A DNA stretch of 6,875 nt from contig JAQGOI010000364.1 in NCBI GenBank assembly GCA_028293685.1, positions 1-6,875 of the forward strand. The letters run 5' to 3'. The notes beneath the pieces were generated by a model. The model worked only from the letters and a program-made list of their open reading frames with translations. It did not search any database and was not told the origin of the DNA. A program made the position numbers and the translations under genes. Positions 1 to 5,958 of this stretch are shown in pieces (the first letter of the stretch is position 1; every line of letters starts with the position of its first letter). This DNA comes from Lysobacteraceae bacterium. GTDB lineage: Bacteria; Pseudomonadota; Gammaproteobacteria; Xanthomonadales; Xanthomonadaceae.

Positions 1-1087
1 CGCCGACCTCAAGGCGAACTCCTCCAACAACACCATCTTTGCCGACGACAGGGGCGAGATCGCGTACCTGCACCCGCAATTCATCCCGGTGCGCGACGGA
101 CGTTTCGATTACACCCGGCCCGTCGACGGCAGCAACCCCGCCACCGACTGGCGTGGCCTGCACGCGCTCGCCGATGCGCCGCACGTGCTCAACCCGCCGA
201 ACGGCTGGCTGTTCAACACCAACAACTGGCCCTATTCCGCCGCCGCCGAGGACAGCCCGAAACGCGCGGACTATCCGCGCTACATGGACACCTTCGGCGA
301 AAATCCGCGCGGTCTCCACGCCGCGCGCGTATTGGATGACCGCGAAGACTTCACCCTGCCCTCGCTGATCTCCGCCGCGTTCGACCCGTACCTGCCGGCA
401 TTCGCGCGCCTGATTCCCATCCTCGTCGCCGACTACGACGCACTGCCGGCCCGCGATCCGCTGAAATCCAGGCTCGCCGGACAGATCGCCCTGCTGCGGA
501 ATTGGGATTACCGCTGGGGCGTTGCATCGATGCCGACATCGCTCGCCGTGTTCTGGGGCGACACGTTGTGGGATGAAGTCGCCGCCAACGTGGAGGATCG
601 CCACGTCATGGGTCCCCACGACTACATGGCCGACAAGGCCGGGGCGAAGGCGCGACTGCACGCACTGGTCGAAGCATCCGACCGCCTGCAGCAGGACTTC
701 GGCAGCTGGGGCGTGCCGTGGGGCGAAGTCAATCGATTCCAGCGCAACGACGGCGCGATCGTGCAGGCGTTCGATGACGCCAGGCCGAGCATTCCGGTGC
801 CATTCGTGTCGTCGCGGTGGGGATCGCTCGCATCCTTCGGCGCGCATCGCTGGCCCGGCACGAAGCGCTACTACGGCACCAGCGGCAACAGCTTCGTGGC
901 CGTGGTCGAATTCGGCGACAAGGTCAGCGCACGCGCGATCACGGCTGGCGGCGAAAGCGGCCATCCCGGATCCGCGCACTTCAACGATGAGGCCGAGCGC
1001 TACACCACCGGCAACCTGCGCACGGTGTATTTCTGGCCGGAGCAGCTGAAGGGCCATACGGAGCGCGTCTACCATCCCGGACAGTGA
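1..1087 (+). CDS. Penicillin acylase family protein (possible acyl-homoserine lactone acylase), C-terminal part, truncated by window start
   Basis: The open frame enters from the left edge (first full codon at base 2) and runs 361 residues to TGA at 1085-1087. The text matches the beta-chain of the penicillin/AHL acylase family of Ntn-hydrolases: an early KANSSNNTIFAD segment, the PVDGSNPATDWRGLHAL segment, a VLNPPNGWLFNTNNWP motif, and near the end YYGTSGNSFVAVVEFG, GGESGHPGSAHFND and HTERVYHPGQ. Known members are periplasmic, are made as one precursor cut into alpha and beta chains, and use the beta-chain N-terminal Ser to hydrolyse amide bonds (beta-lactams, N-acyl-homoserine lactones or other acyl amides). 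The signal peptide, alpha chain and nucleophilic Ser lie upstream of this window, so activity and substrate cannot be judged here. Family assignment is strong. AHL acylase as the specific role is only a possibility. No good terminator follows; the next gene starts 113 bp later. Confidence 0.93.
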   Translation, partial: ADLKANSSNNTIFADDRGEIAYLHPQFIPVRDGRFDYTRPVDGSNPATDWRGLHALADAPHVLNPPNGWLFNTNNWPYSAAAEDSPKRADYPRYMDTFGENPRGLHAARVLDDREDFTLPSLISAAFDPYLPAFARLIPILVADYDALPARDPLKSRLAGQIALLRNWDYRWGVASMPTSLAVFWGDTLWDEVAANVEDRHVMGPHDYMADKAGAKARLHALVEASDRLQQDFGSWGVPWGEVNRFQRNDGAIVQAFDDARPSIPVPFVSSRWGSLASFGAHRWPGTKRYYGTSGNSFVAVVEFGDKVSARAITAGGESGHPGSAHFNDEAERYTTGNLRTVYFWPEQLKGHTERVYHPGQ

Positions 1088-1191
1088 GTCGTGCGTGGGC
1101 CGCACAGACACCCGTGCATGCACTGCACTAACGGATCGGGCGGGTACCATCGCGTCGCGACGGTGCATCCGCACCATCCAGGTTTTTTATT

Positions 1192-1197
1192 GGAGGT
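1192..1197 (+). promoter_or_regulatory. Shine-Dalgarno of the DUF1428 gene
   Basis: GGAGGT lies three bases before the ATG at 1201 and follows a run of six T at 1183-1188. It is the best ribosome binding site in the window and fixes the DUF1428 start. Most other genes here have weak or no such site. Confidence 0.8.
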
Positions 1198-1200
1198 CCC

Positions 1201-1560
1201 ATGGCGTACGTCGATGGTTTTGTCGTTCCGGTTCCCACGGATCAGCTTGCGGCCTACAAGCGCATGGCCACCAAGGCCGGCAAGGTCTGGCGCGAACACG
1301 GCGCGCTGGAGTACCACGAGTGCGTTGCCGACGACGTCAAGCCGGGCAAGCGCACGTCGTTTCCGCAAAGCGTCAAGCTCAAGCCCGATGAGGTGGTCGT
1401 GTTCTCGTGGATCGTCTACAAGTCGCGGCGCGATCGCGATCGCATCAACAAACTCGTCATGGCCGATCCGCGCCTGGCCGACATGATGGACACCAAGAAC
1501 CTGCCGTTCGACGCCAAGCGGATGTTCTTTGGCGGCTTCAAGTCCCTCGTCGATTTCTGA
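1201..1560 (+). CDS. DUF1428 family protein
   Basis: This 119-residue protein has about the usual length for DUF1428 (YbaA-like, a dimeric ferredoxin-like alpha+beta fold). Visible family hallmarks in order are MAYVDGFVVPVP at 1-12, WREHGALEYHEC near 30-41, a VVFSWIVYKSRRDRDRIN stretch near 64-81, DPRLADMMD, and a final FDAKRMFFGGF block. The ATG at 1201 is backed by a strong Shine-Dalgarno GGAGGT at 1192-1197 and by the start matching the family's usual N-terminus. The biochemical role of DUF1428 is not established. It is often found beside SRPBCC/AHSA1 proteins, as here: the next gene begins 19 bp after this stop, so the two are probably cotranscribed. No ArsR-type regulator, a frequent partner of such pairs, is visible in the window. 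A TACCAT at 1145-1150 could be a -10 element, but no matching -35 is evident. Confidence 0.95.
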   Translation: MAYVDGFVVPVPTDQLAAYKRMATKAGKVWREHGALEYHECVADDVKPGKRTSFPQSVKLKPDEVVVFSWIVYKSRRDRDRINKLVMADPRLADMMDTKNLPFDAKRMFFGGFKSLVDF

Positions 1561-1579
1561 GCGCGAGGACGTCCCGCGA

Positions 1580-2023
1580 ATGGATGACCGCATCGAGAAA
1601 CGCATCGAGCTCGACGTCCCGGTGTCGCGCGTGTGGCGCGCACTGACCGACCATCGCGAATTCGGACAGTGGTTCAAGGTCAACCTGGAAGGGCCGTTCC
1701 AGCCGGGGCAGGAAGCCGTCGGGCAGATCACGCATCCGGGCTACGAGCACGTCACATGGCGCGCGGTCGTGCAGACGATCGAGCCCGAGCGCCAGTTCTC
1801 GTTCACCTGGCATCCGTACGCTATCGAGGCGGGCGTGGACTATTCCGCCGAACCGCCGACGCTGGTGGAGTTCCGGCTGGAACCGAGAGGCAATGGCGCC
1901 CTGCTGACCCTGACCGAATCAGGCTTCGATCGCATTCCATCCGAGCGACGGGCTGAGGCCTACCGCATGAACGACCAAGGCTGGACGCAGCAGATGGAGA
2001 ATATCCGGCGTCACGTCTCCTGA
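1580..2023 (+). CDS. SRPBCC family protein (AHSA1/activator of Hsp90 ATPase homologue-like)
   Basis: A 147-residue protein of the START/Bet v1-like SRPBCC superfamily, AHSA1 branch. The N-terminal beta strand IEKRIELDVPVSRVWRALTD is typical, followed by EFGQWFKVNLEGPFQPGQ near 30-47, a TWRAVVQTIEPERQFSFTWHPY strand pair, LVEFRLEPRGNGALLTLTESGF, and the C-terminal helix ending GWTQQMENIRRHV. The fold makes a hydrophobic cavity for small ligands; the ligand is unknown. An in-frame upstream ATG at 1529 lies inside the DUF1428 gene and would add 17 non-family residues, so I chose 1580. It sits ten bases after GAGGA at 1565-1569 and gives the expected N-terminus. The 19-bp gap to the DUF1428 stop points to one operon. 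Possible roles include stress response or small-molecule detoxification, but nothing in the sequence shows which. Confidence 0.93.
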   Translation: MDDRIEKRIELDVPVSRVWRALTDHREFGQWFKVNLEGPFQPGQEAVGQITHPGYEHVTWRAVVQTIEPERQFSFTWHPYAIEAGVDYSAEPPTLVEFRLEPRGNGALLTLTESGFDRIPSERRAEAYRMNDQGWTQQMENIRRHVS

Positions 2024-2060
2024 CGCGACGTCGGCCCCAACCAAAAGCGCGGCGATGGCC

Positions 2061-2744
2061 TCAAACAGCACGCTGCAGCGACCAGAACGCGATTTCGCGG
2101 CGACGCCGGAAGCCCAGTTGCTCGTACAGGCGCATCGCCCGCTGGTTTTCCTGGCTCACGTGTAGGAATGGATTTCGACCGCGCGCGAGATTGTCGTTCG
2201 ACAGCAACGCCGTCAGGCGACGCGCAAAACCGCGGCCATTGAAGTCGGGATGCGTGCAGATCGCACTGATTTCCTGGGCGTCGTCTGTGCCAAGGCGTTC
2301 GCCGATCATTGCCGCCAACCGGCCGTCCTGGTAGATGCCGAAATAGCGACCCAGCTCCATCGTGCGTGGTCGAAAATAATGCGGATACACCAATGCCGTC
2401 AGCGCAAGCACGTCGGCGCGGTGCCGTTCGGACAGCTCGATCACCTCGGGCCCGTCAGCCACCGCGATCGGTGCATCGCAGACCATCTGTGCAAGGTCGA
2501 CAAAGGCCTCCAGGCGCCAGCCATCCGGAACCTTCGTGGGCGCCACGCCAAGCAGGCAGACGGCATCGCCCGTCGGAATGAGTGAATCCAGCGCATCGGC
2601 AACGTACTCATCCGTGTTGGCGATGCCCAGGAACGGCGCGACATCGGGCGGATACCGGGCGACGTCACCCATCGTCTGCGCCAGTGCGCGATGCCGGTCG
2701 CGCAGCGACGACCAGAATGGATTGTCGAGATCGTGCTCAGTCAT
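2061..2744 (-). CDS. GNAT family N-acetyltransferase (FR47-like)
   Basis: From ATG at 2744 this is 227 residues. The N-terminal third (LDNPFWSSLRDRHRALAQ, then RYPPDVAPFLGI) is the lead-in seen in FR47-like acetyltransferases. The GNAT domain occupies about 100-225, with the acetyl-CoA pyrophosphate-binding loop in ICTHPDFNGRGFARRL (about 162-177, G-R-G at 170-172) and the closing motif NQRAMRLYEQLGFRRRREI (about 200-218). It should transfer acetyl from acetyl-CoA to an amine; the substrate is unknown. A TTG at 2774 would add ten residues and has a GGAAG seven bases upstream. I prefer the ATG because the family usually starts just before the LDNP-like segment, although only a weak GGGCGA precedes it. 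The gene converges on the SRPBCC gene with 37 bp between stops, and diverges from the acidic small protein at 2912. Confidence 0.92.
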   Translation of the reverse strand: MTEHDLDNPFWSSLRDRHRALAQTMGDVARYPPDVAPFLGIANTDEYVADALDSLIPTGDAVCLLGVAPTKVPDGWRLEAFVDLAQMVCDAPIAVADGPEVIELSERHRADVLALTALVYPHYFRPRTMELGRYFGIYQDGRLAAMIGERLGTDDAQEISAICTHPDFNGRGFARRLTALLSNDNLARGRNPFLHVSQENQRAMRLYEQLGFRRRREIAFWSLQRAV

Positions 2745-2836
2745 CAGTTCGCCCACTGAGTGGTTGCTGGCCAATGCATCGCTTCCGGCCGAGCGGCAGC
2801 GCTGCGGCCGCCATCCTAAGGCAAGCGTTGTCGCCG

Positions 2837-2865
2837 CACTAACGTCGACACCACGATAGTCGACG
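2837..2865 (+). promoter_or_regulatory. Candidate promoter and overlapping inverted repeat upstream of the acidic protein gene
   Basis: CACTAACGT at 2837-2845 contains TAACGT, a TANNNT-type -10 candidate. It overlaps a 7-bp inverted repeat, CGTCGAC at 2843-2849 and GTCGACG at 2859-2865, with nine bases between the arms. A third TCGAC occurs at 2872-2876, and CGCAGCT is repeated at 2866 and 2876. A repeat placed over a -10 and start point is typical of a repressor operator, but GTCGAC is itself a palindrome and easy to find in GC-rich DNA. No -35 match is clear. This is inference from pattern only. Confidence 0.25.
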
Positions 2866-2911
2866 CGCAGCTCGACGCAGCTGCGACATCACCATTGGAT
2901 GGAGAAACGCG

Positions 2912-3181
2912 ATGAGCAAGTCCAACCCAACCCGCCCAAATGCACCCGCCGATGAAACCAGCATTCGCGATCGGGTCGATCTGCCGGAAACCGACGGGCC
3001 GCCGCTGAAGGATCCACGCTCGGTGTCGGCGATGGACAACATCGGCGTCGACGACCAGGCCGACCTGCTGGATGTCGCGCTGGATGACCAGCCCGGCGAC
3101 GTCGATTACGACGGCCGCTCGTTCGCCGATGACGTCCGCAGCGACAGCGGCAACGACGAGCGCAGCGACTGGCGTTCGTAA
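2912..3181 (+). CDS. Small acidic hypothetical protein
   Basis: I do not recognise this 89-residue protein. It has ATG at 2912 with GGAGA at 2901-2905, six bases upstream, a sound ribosome binding site. Third codon positions are mostly G or C, as in the neighbouring real genes, so I trust the frame. Composition is extreme: 20 Asp and 3 Glu against 8 Arg and 2 Lys (net charge about -13), with no Cys, no signal peptide and no membrane segment. Low hydrophobicity and many Asp, Ser, Pro and Gly residues suggest an intrinsically disordered cytoplasmic protein. The middle (MDNIGVDDQADLLDVALDD, about 41-59) is the only stretch likely to form a helix. It may be a lineage-specific conserved protein. 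It diverges from the GNAT gene and lies 54 bp before the GIY-YIG gene. The antisense frame over this region looks like a shadow. Confidence 0.72.
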   Translation: MSKSNPTRPNAPADETSIRDRVDLPETDGPPLKDPRSVSAMDNIGVDDQADLLDVALDDQPGDVDYDGRSFADDVRSDSGNDERSDWRS

Positions 3182-3220
3182 CGTTCGATCGACCCGGTGG
3201 CGGCAGCGCGACCCATGCGC

Positions 3221-3229
3221 CACTAGACT
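3221..3229 (+). promoter_or_regulatory. Candidate -10 element for leaderless transcription of the GIY-YIG gene
   Basis: CACTAGACT at 3221-3229 contains TAGACT at 3224-3229, a TANNNT-type -10 hexamer. Exactly six bases separate it from the ATG at 3236, so the usual -7 spacing would place the transcript start on the A of the ATG. No Shine-Dalgarno lies before this gene, which fits leaderless initiation. A near-identical arrangement precedes the kinase gene. No good -35 is seen about 17 bp upstream. Confidence 0.35.
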
Positions 3230-3235
3230 GCGCGT

Positions 3236-3508
3236 ATGGTCTGGTTCGTCTATCTGATCGAATGTCGCGATGGCAGCCTCTACACGGGCATTGCCACGGA
3301 TGTCGAACGTCGCTACGCCGAACACGTCGCCGGCAAGGGGGCGCGTTACACCCGTTCGCATCCGCCGCTTCGGCTGCTCGCGCGTTTCGATCATCCCGAT
3401 CGCGCCGCAGCGCTGCGAGCTGAATACGCAATCAAACAGCTGACACCGTCGGGCAAGCGGGCGTTGTGCGTGCCACCTGCGATGGTCAGCGTCGAAGAGG
3501 CAAACTGA
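3236..3508 (+). CDS. GIY-YIG nuclease family protein (UPF0213/YhbQ-like)
   Basis: This 90-residue protein is a stand-alone GIY-YIG domain of the UPF0213 type, close to the usual family length. Motif elements are visible in order: WFVYLIECRDGSLYTGIATD at 3-22 (VYL and YTG in the GIY and YIG positions), R25, H30 in ERRYAEH, the KGARYTRSHPPLRLL segment at 34-48, and the metal-ligand-type Glu at E63 in ALRAEYAIKQL, followed by K67 and K74. All expected catalytic-site residues seem present, so it may bind or cut DNA. YhbQ-type proteins have been linked to DNA repair and processing, but the exact role in this organism is unknown. The start is the only ATG compatible with the family N-terminus. It has no Shine-Dalgarno but a -10-like box six bases upstream. 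It follows the acidic protein gene by 54 bp. Confidence 0.94.
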   Translation: MVWFVYLIECRDGSLYTGIATDVERRYAEHVAGKGARYTRSHPPLRLLARFDHPDRAAALRAEYAIKQLTPSGKRALCVPPAMVSVEEAN

Positions 3509-3563
3509 ATACGCATCGTAAGGCCTTCGCGCCGGATCGCGTGCACGAATTCAGACTTCAGCC

Positions 3564-3601
3564 ACAAAAAATGCAAAACGGCGTGCCAGACTTCACGCCA
3601 T
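3564..3601 (-). terminator. Candidate intrinsic terminator for minus-strand transcription
   Basis: Read on the minus strand, bases 3601-3594 (ATGGCGTG) can pair with 3585-3578 (CACGCCGT), an 8-bp stem with one G-U pair and an eight-base loop. A T-rich tail follows at once (TTTTGC then six T, down to 3565). The plus strand has no T tract after the stem, so it should act only on leftward transcripts. The nearest certain minus-strand gene is the LytTR regulator, whose stop is at 4073, about 470 bp upstream of the hairpin. Whether it ends a long 3' UTR or a separate antisense RNA is unknown. Confidence 0.4.
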
Positions 3602-3693
3602 GCGCACAACGCTTCGAGGTGCGTACTTGACCGCCATCGCGTCGCGCTGCCTCGCCGGCTGCGAAAGCGCTTTGGCTACTCCGCCATGCTTAC

Positions 3694-3722
3694 CTGGAGC
3701 CCGCGCGTGCTGAGGGCTCCGG
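3694..3722 (+). other. Hairpin in the region upstream of the small membrane ORF
   Basis: CCTGGAGCC-C at 3694-3702 can pair with G-GGCTCCGG at 3714-3722, giving nine pairs with one G-U and an 11-base loop. There is no T tract after it, so it is not a standard terminator. It would lie about 50 bases before the ATG at 3773 and could structure that leader. The rest of 3509-3772 shows no convincing coding frame on either strand and no RNA gene that I recognise. Confidence 0.3.
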
Positions 3723-3772
3723 CATTTCGCACCATCTGTCGTCCAAGCCAATAGAGCAGGAAAGTCGTTCCA

Positions 3773-3961
3773 ATGAGGAGAGAAAAGCGTCTGTGCATGT
3801 TCGCGATTGCATTCCATCTGGCCGCCGTCGTCTTGTGGTGCTATCTCAAACAGCACACCGGTCAGGCCGCCGTCGGATTGTTGATCGGATGGAGTGTGTG
3901 GTCCGGAGCGAAAGCATCCAGCTCCCTGATGAAGTTGTCAGGCAACGACATGGCGCGCTGA
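3773..3961 (+). CDS. Small putative membrane protein, hypothetical
   Basis: A 62-residue frame with a basic N-terminus (MRREKR) followed by two hydrophobic stretches, about 9-25 (MFAIAFHLAAVVLWCYL) and 32-47 (AAVGLLIGWSVWSGAK), separated by a short polar turn. This fits a small inner-membrane hairpin with the N-terminus in the cytoplasm by the positive-inside rule. AGGA at 3758-3761 lies eleven bases before the ATG, a distant ribosome binding site; an internal ATG at 3797 has none at proper spacing. G or C fills about 73 percent of third positions by hand count, visibly less than in the neighbouring genes, and rare codons such as AGG and AGA occur at the very start. It may be a young or acquired gene, or a chance frame. 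I recognise no family. No antisense ORF here is convincing. Confidence 0.45.
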   Translation: MRREKRLCMFAIAFHLAAVVLWCYLKQHTGQAAVGLLIGWSVWSGAKASSSLMKLSGNDMAR

Positions 3962-4072
3962 CTGGACGATCGCATCCTGCTGCGGTCGGCGGTGCGCCTC
4001 CGCTAACCTGGTCGATACGTCCTTTGGAGTCGTCGATTCCTGCGGAAAGGCGCGCTTCGCCGCGGGCGACGA

Positions 4073-4855
4073 TCACATCTGCCGGAAGTGGTGCAGGTAG
4101 GTCCTGCTGACCGGCAGGACTTCATCCCGGCCTTTCAGGTGGATGTGCGCGGTTTCGTTGTCGCCGCGGGTAACGTGCCCGATGGAGCGCAGGTTCACGA
4201 CCACCGAACGGTGCACCTGCACGAACTGTTCGCCATCCAGTTGCGCCATCAGGTCCTTCAGCGGCGTGCGGATCAGTGCCTCGCCGGGTTTGCCCGCGTC
4301 GCCACGCCAGGCGATGCGCGTGTATTTCTCGTCCGAGCGCAGGAAGTCGATCTCGTCGACGGGAATCAGGCGCAGAGCCTGCCCCACCGACGCGCGGATC
4401 CAGCGCAAAGGTGCGATACCCGCTTTTTTCTGCAGCTGCGTCGCCAGCTGCTCGAGCAACGCGTCGATGTCGGGGACTGGCCCTGCGATGCGCAACCGTT
4501 CCTGCAGGCGCGCGACGGTGTCGGCCAGCCGTTCGGGCTCGACCGGCTTGACCAAGTAATCCAGCGCGCCGTGCGCGAAGGCCTGCACGGCGTACTGGTC
4601 GTATGCCGTCACGAACACCAGGTGCGCGCGCCGGCCAATCGTGCGCGCCGCTTCCACGCCGGACAGGCCTGGCATGTGCACGTCGAGGAAACAGATGTCC
4701 GGATGCAACGCCTCGAAGCGCTCGACCGCCTCGCGGCCGTTGCGCGCCTGCGCGACCACCTCGAGTTCTGGCCACGCCTGCGCGAGCATGCGTGCCAGCG
4801 ACTTGCGCAGAAGTGGCTCGTCGTCGGCGATCAGCGCGGTCGGCCGATGGCTCAT
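4073..4855 (-). CDS. LytTR-family response regulator
   Basis: A 260-residue two-domain regulator. The receiver domain (about 6-120) has the acidic pocket D11-D12-E13, the phosphoacceptor D58 in DICFLDVHMPGLSG, T83 in FVTAYDQYAV and K103 in DYLVKPVEP. A linker of about 30 residues leads to the LytTR DNA-binding domain (about 152-258), marked by PVDEIDFLRSDEKYTRI and the HRS-VVVN motif at 215-221 (FVQVHRSVVVNLRSI). Such proteins bind as dimers to direct-repeat boxes and control, for example, alginate, virulence, autolysis or competence genes; the target here is unknown. The ATG at 4853-4855 overlaps the kinase stop as ATGA, so translation is coupled and the kinase at 4852-5952 is its partner. 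All phosphorylation residues are intact. No clear terminator follows within 100 bp; a minus-strand candidate lies about 470 bp on. Confidence 0.96.
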   Translation of the reverse strand: MSHRPTALIADDEPLLRKSLARMLAQAWPELEVVAQARNGREAVERFEALHPDICFLDVHMPGLSGVEAARTIGRRAHLVFVTAYDQYAVQAFAHGALDYLVKPVEPERLADTVARLQERLRIAGPVPDIDALLEQLATQLQKKAGIAPLRWIRASVGQALRLIPVDEIDFLRSDEKYTRIAWRGDAGKPGEALIRTPLKDLMAQLDGEQFVQVHRSVVVNLRSIGHVTRGDNETAHIHLKGRDEVLPVSRTYLHHFRQM

Positions 4856-5952
4856 GCGGACACCGGCCTGGCCGGAAACTCGAGCTCGGCGCTAACGCCG
4901 TGCGGGGACAGGGAAACCAGCTGCAGCTGGGCGTCGCCGCCGAATGCCAGCTCCATGCGTTCGCGCAGGTTGGCAAGGCCCGTGCCGAGGCCGTCGGCGG
5001 CATGCGTCAGGCCGACACCGGTGTCGGTCACCTCGACACGACAGCGGCCATCACGGACGCGTGCGCGCACGTCGATGCGCCCGCCCTCCTCACCCGGATC
5101 GATGCCATGCCGCACGGCGTTCTCGACCAGCGTCAGCAACGTCATCGGTGGGCATTGGACCGCAAGCGCCGCATCGTCGGCGTTCAGCGTGAACTGCAAC
5201 CGGTCGGGCATGCGCATGTGCATCACTTCCAGGTAGGCACGCACCAGTTCGAGTTCCTGGCCCAGCGTGGTCGCCGCATCGTGCAACCGCGGCACCGCCG
5301 CGCGCAGATACGCGATCAGGTTCGCCAGCACCGTGGACGCCTGCGGTGATCCGGCATCGACCAGCTCGCGCACGTTGGCCAGCGTGTTGAACAGGAAATG
5401 CGGTTCGACCTGGGCCTGCAGCAATCGCAGGCGTGTCTCGACGGCATTGCGTTCGAACTCGCTGCGTTCCAGATCGAAGGCCAGCGCCTGATGGCGGGCC
5501 AGAGCATCCTTCTGTCGCACCAGTGCGCCCAACGCCACCCACGGCGACAGGAAGACGCCCATGCCGCACAGCAAACTGAAGCCCTCCATGCGGTCCTTGA
5601 CCTCCCAGAAGGGCGGGGTGCCATGAGGGGTCGACAGCGCATAGATCACGGCCGTGGCGATCGGCATCGCCACCGCCACGCCGACGACCTGCAGCATCCA
5701 GCGCGCAAGCCACTTCGGCAGCCGCCTGGGCCATTGCTCGAACAACCCGAACGCCAGCAGCGCGACCATGCCCAGCGTCATCACCCGGATGACGGCGGAC
5801 CACCAGCCTGATTGCCATCCCAGGCCGATCAGCGCGCCCAGGGCAAGCGAAAAGAGCAGCGTGAAGCGCAGGCGCCGCCAGTCCAGCATCAGCGCCAGGC
5901 CGCGTGGGCTTTTTGCAGGGACGGTAGTGGCGGGAGCGACAGTCGCGGGCAT
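4852..5952 (-). CDS. Membrane sensor histidine kinase, LytS/YehU class
   Basis: A 366-residue kinase. Four hydrophobic segments are visible at about 30-46, 52-72, 85-106 and 124-145, with no sizeable extracellular domain, so sensing probably occurs in or at the membrane. A charged helical linker (about 146-180) leads to the His_kinase domain with the phosphoacceptor H185 in QVEPHFLFNTLANV, a signature of the LytS-type class. The ATP-binding domain follows: N box LVENAVRHG (275-283), G1 box DTGVGL (310-315) and G2 box GLGTGLANLRERM (321-333). All key residues are present. The stop overlaps the LytTR regulator start by four bases. Upstream, DUF2306 ends 62 bp away on the same strand. The start has no Shine-Dalgarno; TATCCT sits exactly six bases before the ATG, suggesting a leaderless message in addition to any read-through from DUF2306. 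The signal is unknown. Confidence 0.95.
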   Translation of the reverse strand: MPATVAPATTVPAKSPRGLALMLDWRRLRFTLLFSLALGALIGLGWQSGWWSAVIRVMTLGMVALLAFGLFEQWPRRLPKWLARWMLQVVGVAVAMPIATAVIYALSTPHGTPPFWEVKDRMEGFSLLCGMGVFLSPWVALGALVRQKDALARHQALAFDLERSEFERNAVETRLRLLQAQVEPHFLFNTLANVRELVDAGSPQASTVLANLIAYLRAAVPRLHDAATTLGQELELVRAYLEVMHMRMPDRLQFTLNADDAALAVQCPPMTLLTLVENAVRHGIDPGEEGGRIDVRARVRDGRCRVEVTDTGVGLTHAADGLGTGLANLRERMELAFGGDAQLQLVSLSPHGVSAELEFPARPVSA

Positions 5953-5958
5953 GGCGGG

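Noticed and set aside
1153..1162. Perfect 10-bp palindrome CGTCGCGACG upstream of DUF1428
   Set aside because: Self-complementary GC-rich 10-mers are common in such DNA, and it does not align with a promoter or second copy.
1162..1188. Short hairpin GGTGC-ATCC-GCACC followed by six T, as a terminator after the acylase gene
   Set aside because: The stem is only five pairs and the T run starts seven bases after it, directly before the DUF1428 ribosome binding site. Too weak to call.
1529..1579. Upstream in-frame ATG for the SRPBCC gene
   Set aside because: It overlaps the DUF1428 coding end and adds residues unlike the family N-terminus; 1580 has a ribosome binding site and fits homologues.
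2008..2026. GCGTCA/TGACGC stem over the SRPBCC stop codon
   Set aside because: Six pairs with no T tract on either strand; not distinguishable from chance.
2816..3394. Minus-strand frame of 192 codons across the acidic protein and the GIY-YIG start
   Set aside because: Runs of Val, Arg, Asp and Ala without a family match, antisense to a recognised GIY-YIG domain and to a frame with a good ribosome binding site.
3593..3856. Minus-strand frame of 87 codons starting with GTG
   Set aside because: No recognisable family, no hydrophobic or charge pattern, and its stop falls inside the terminator-like hairpin. Kept only as a possible part of a leftward transcript.
4088..5236. Long plus-strand frame of 382 codons
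   Set aside because: It lies wholly antisense to the LytTR regulator and histidine kinase, which have intact motifs. It has low-complexity His/Arg/Gln-rich text and is the usual shadow in GC-rich DNA.
5090..5818. Minus-strand frame of 242 codons inside the kinase
   Set aside because: Out of frame with the kinase on the same strand; Arg/Gly/Ala-rich, no motifs.
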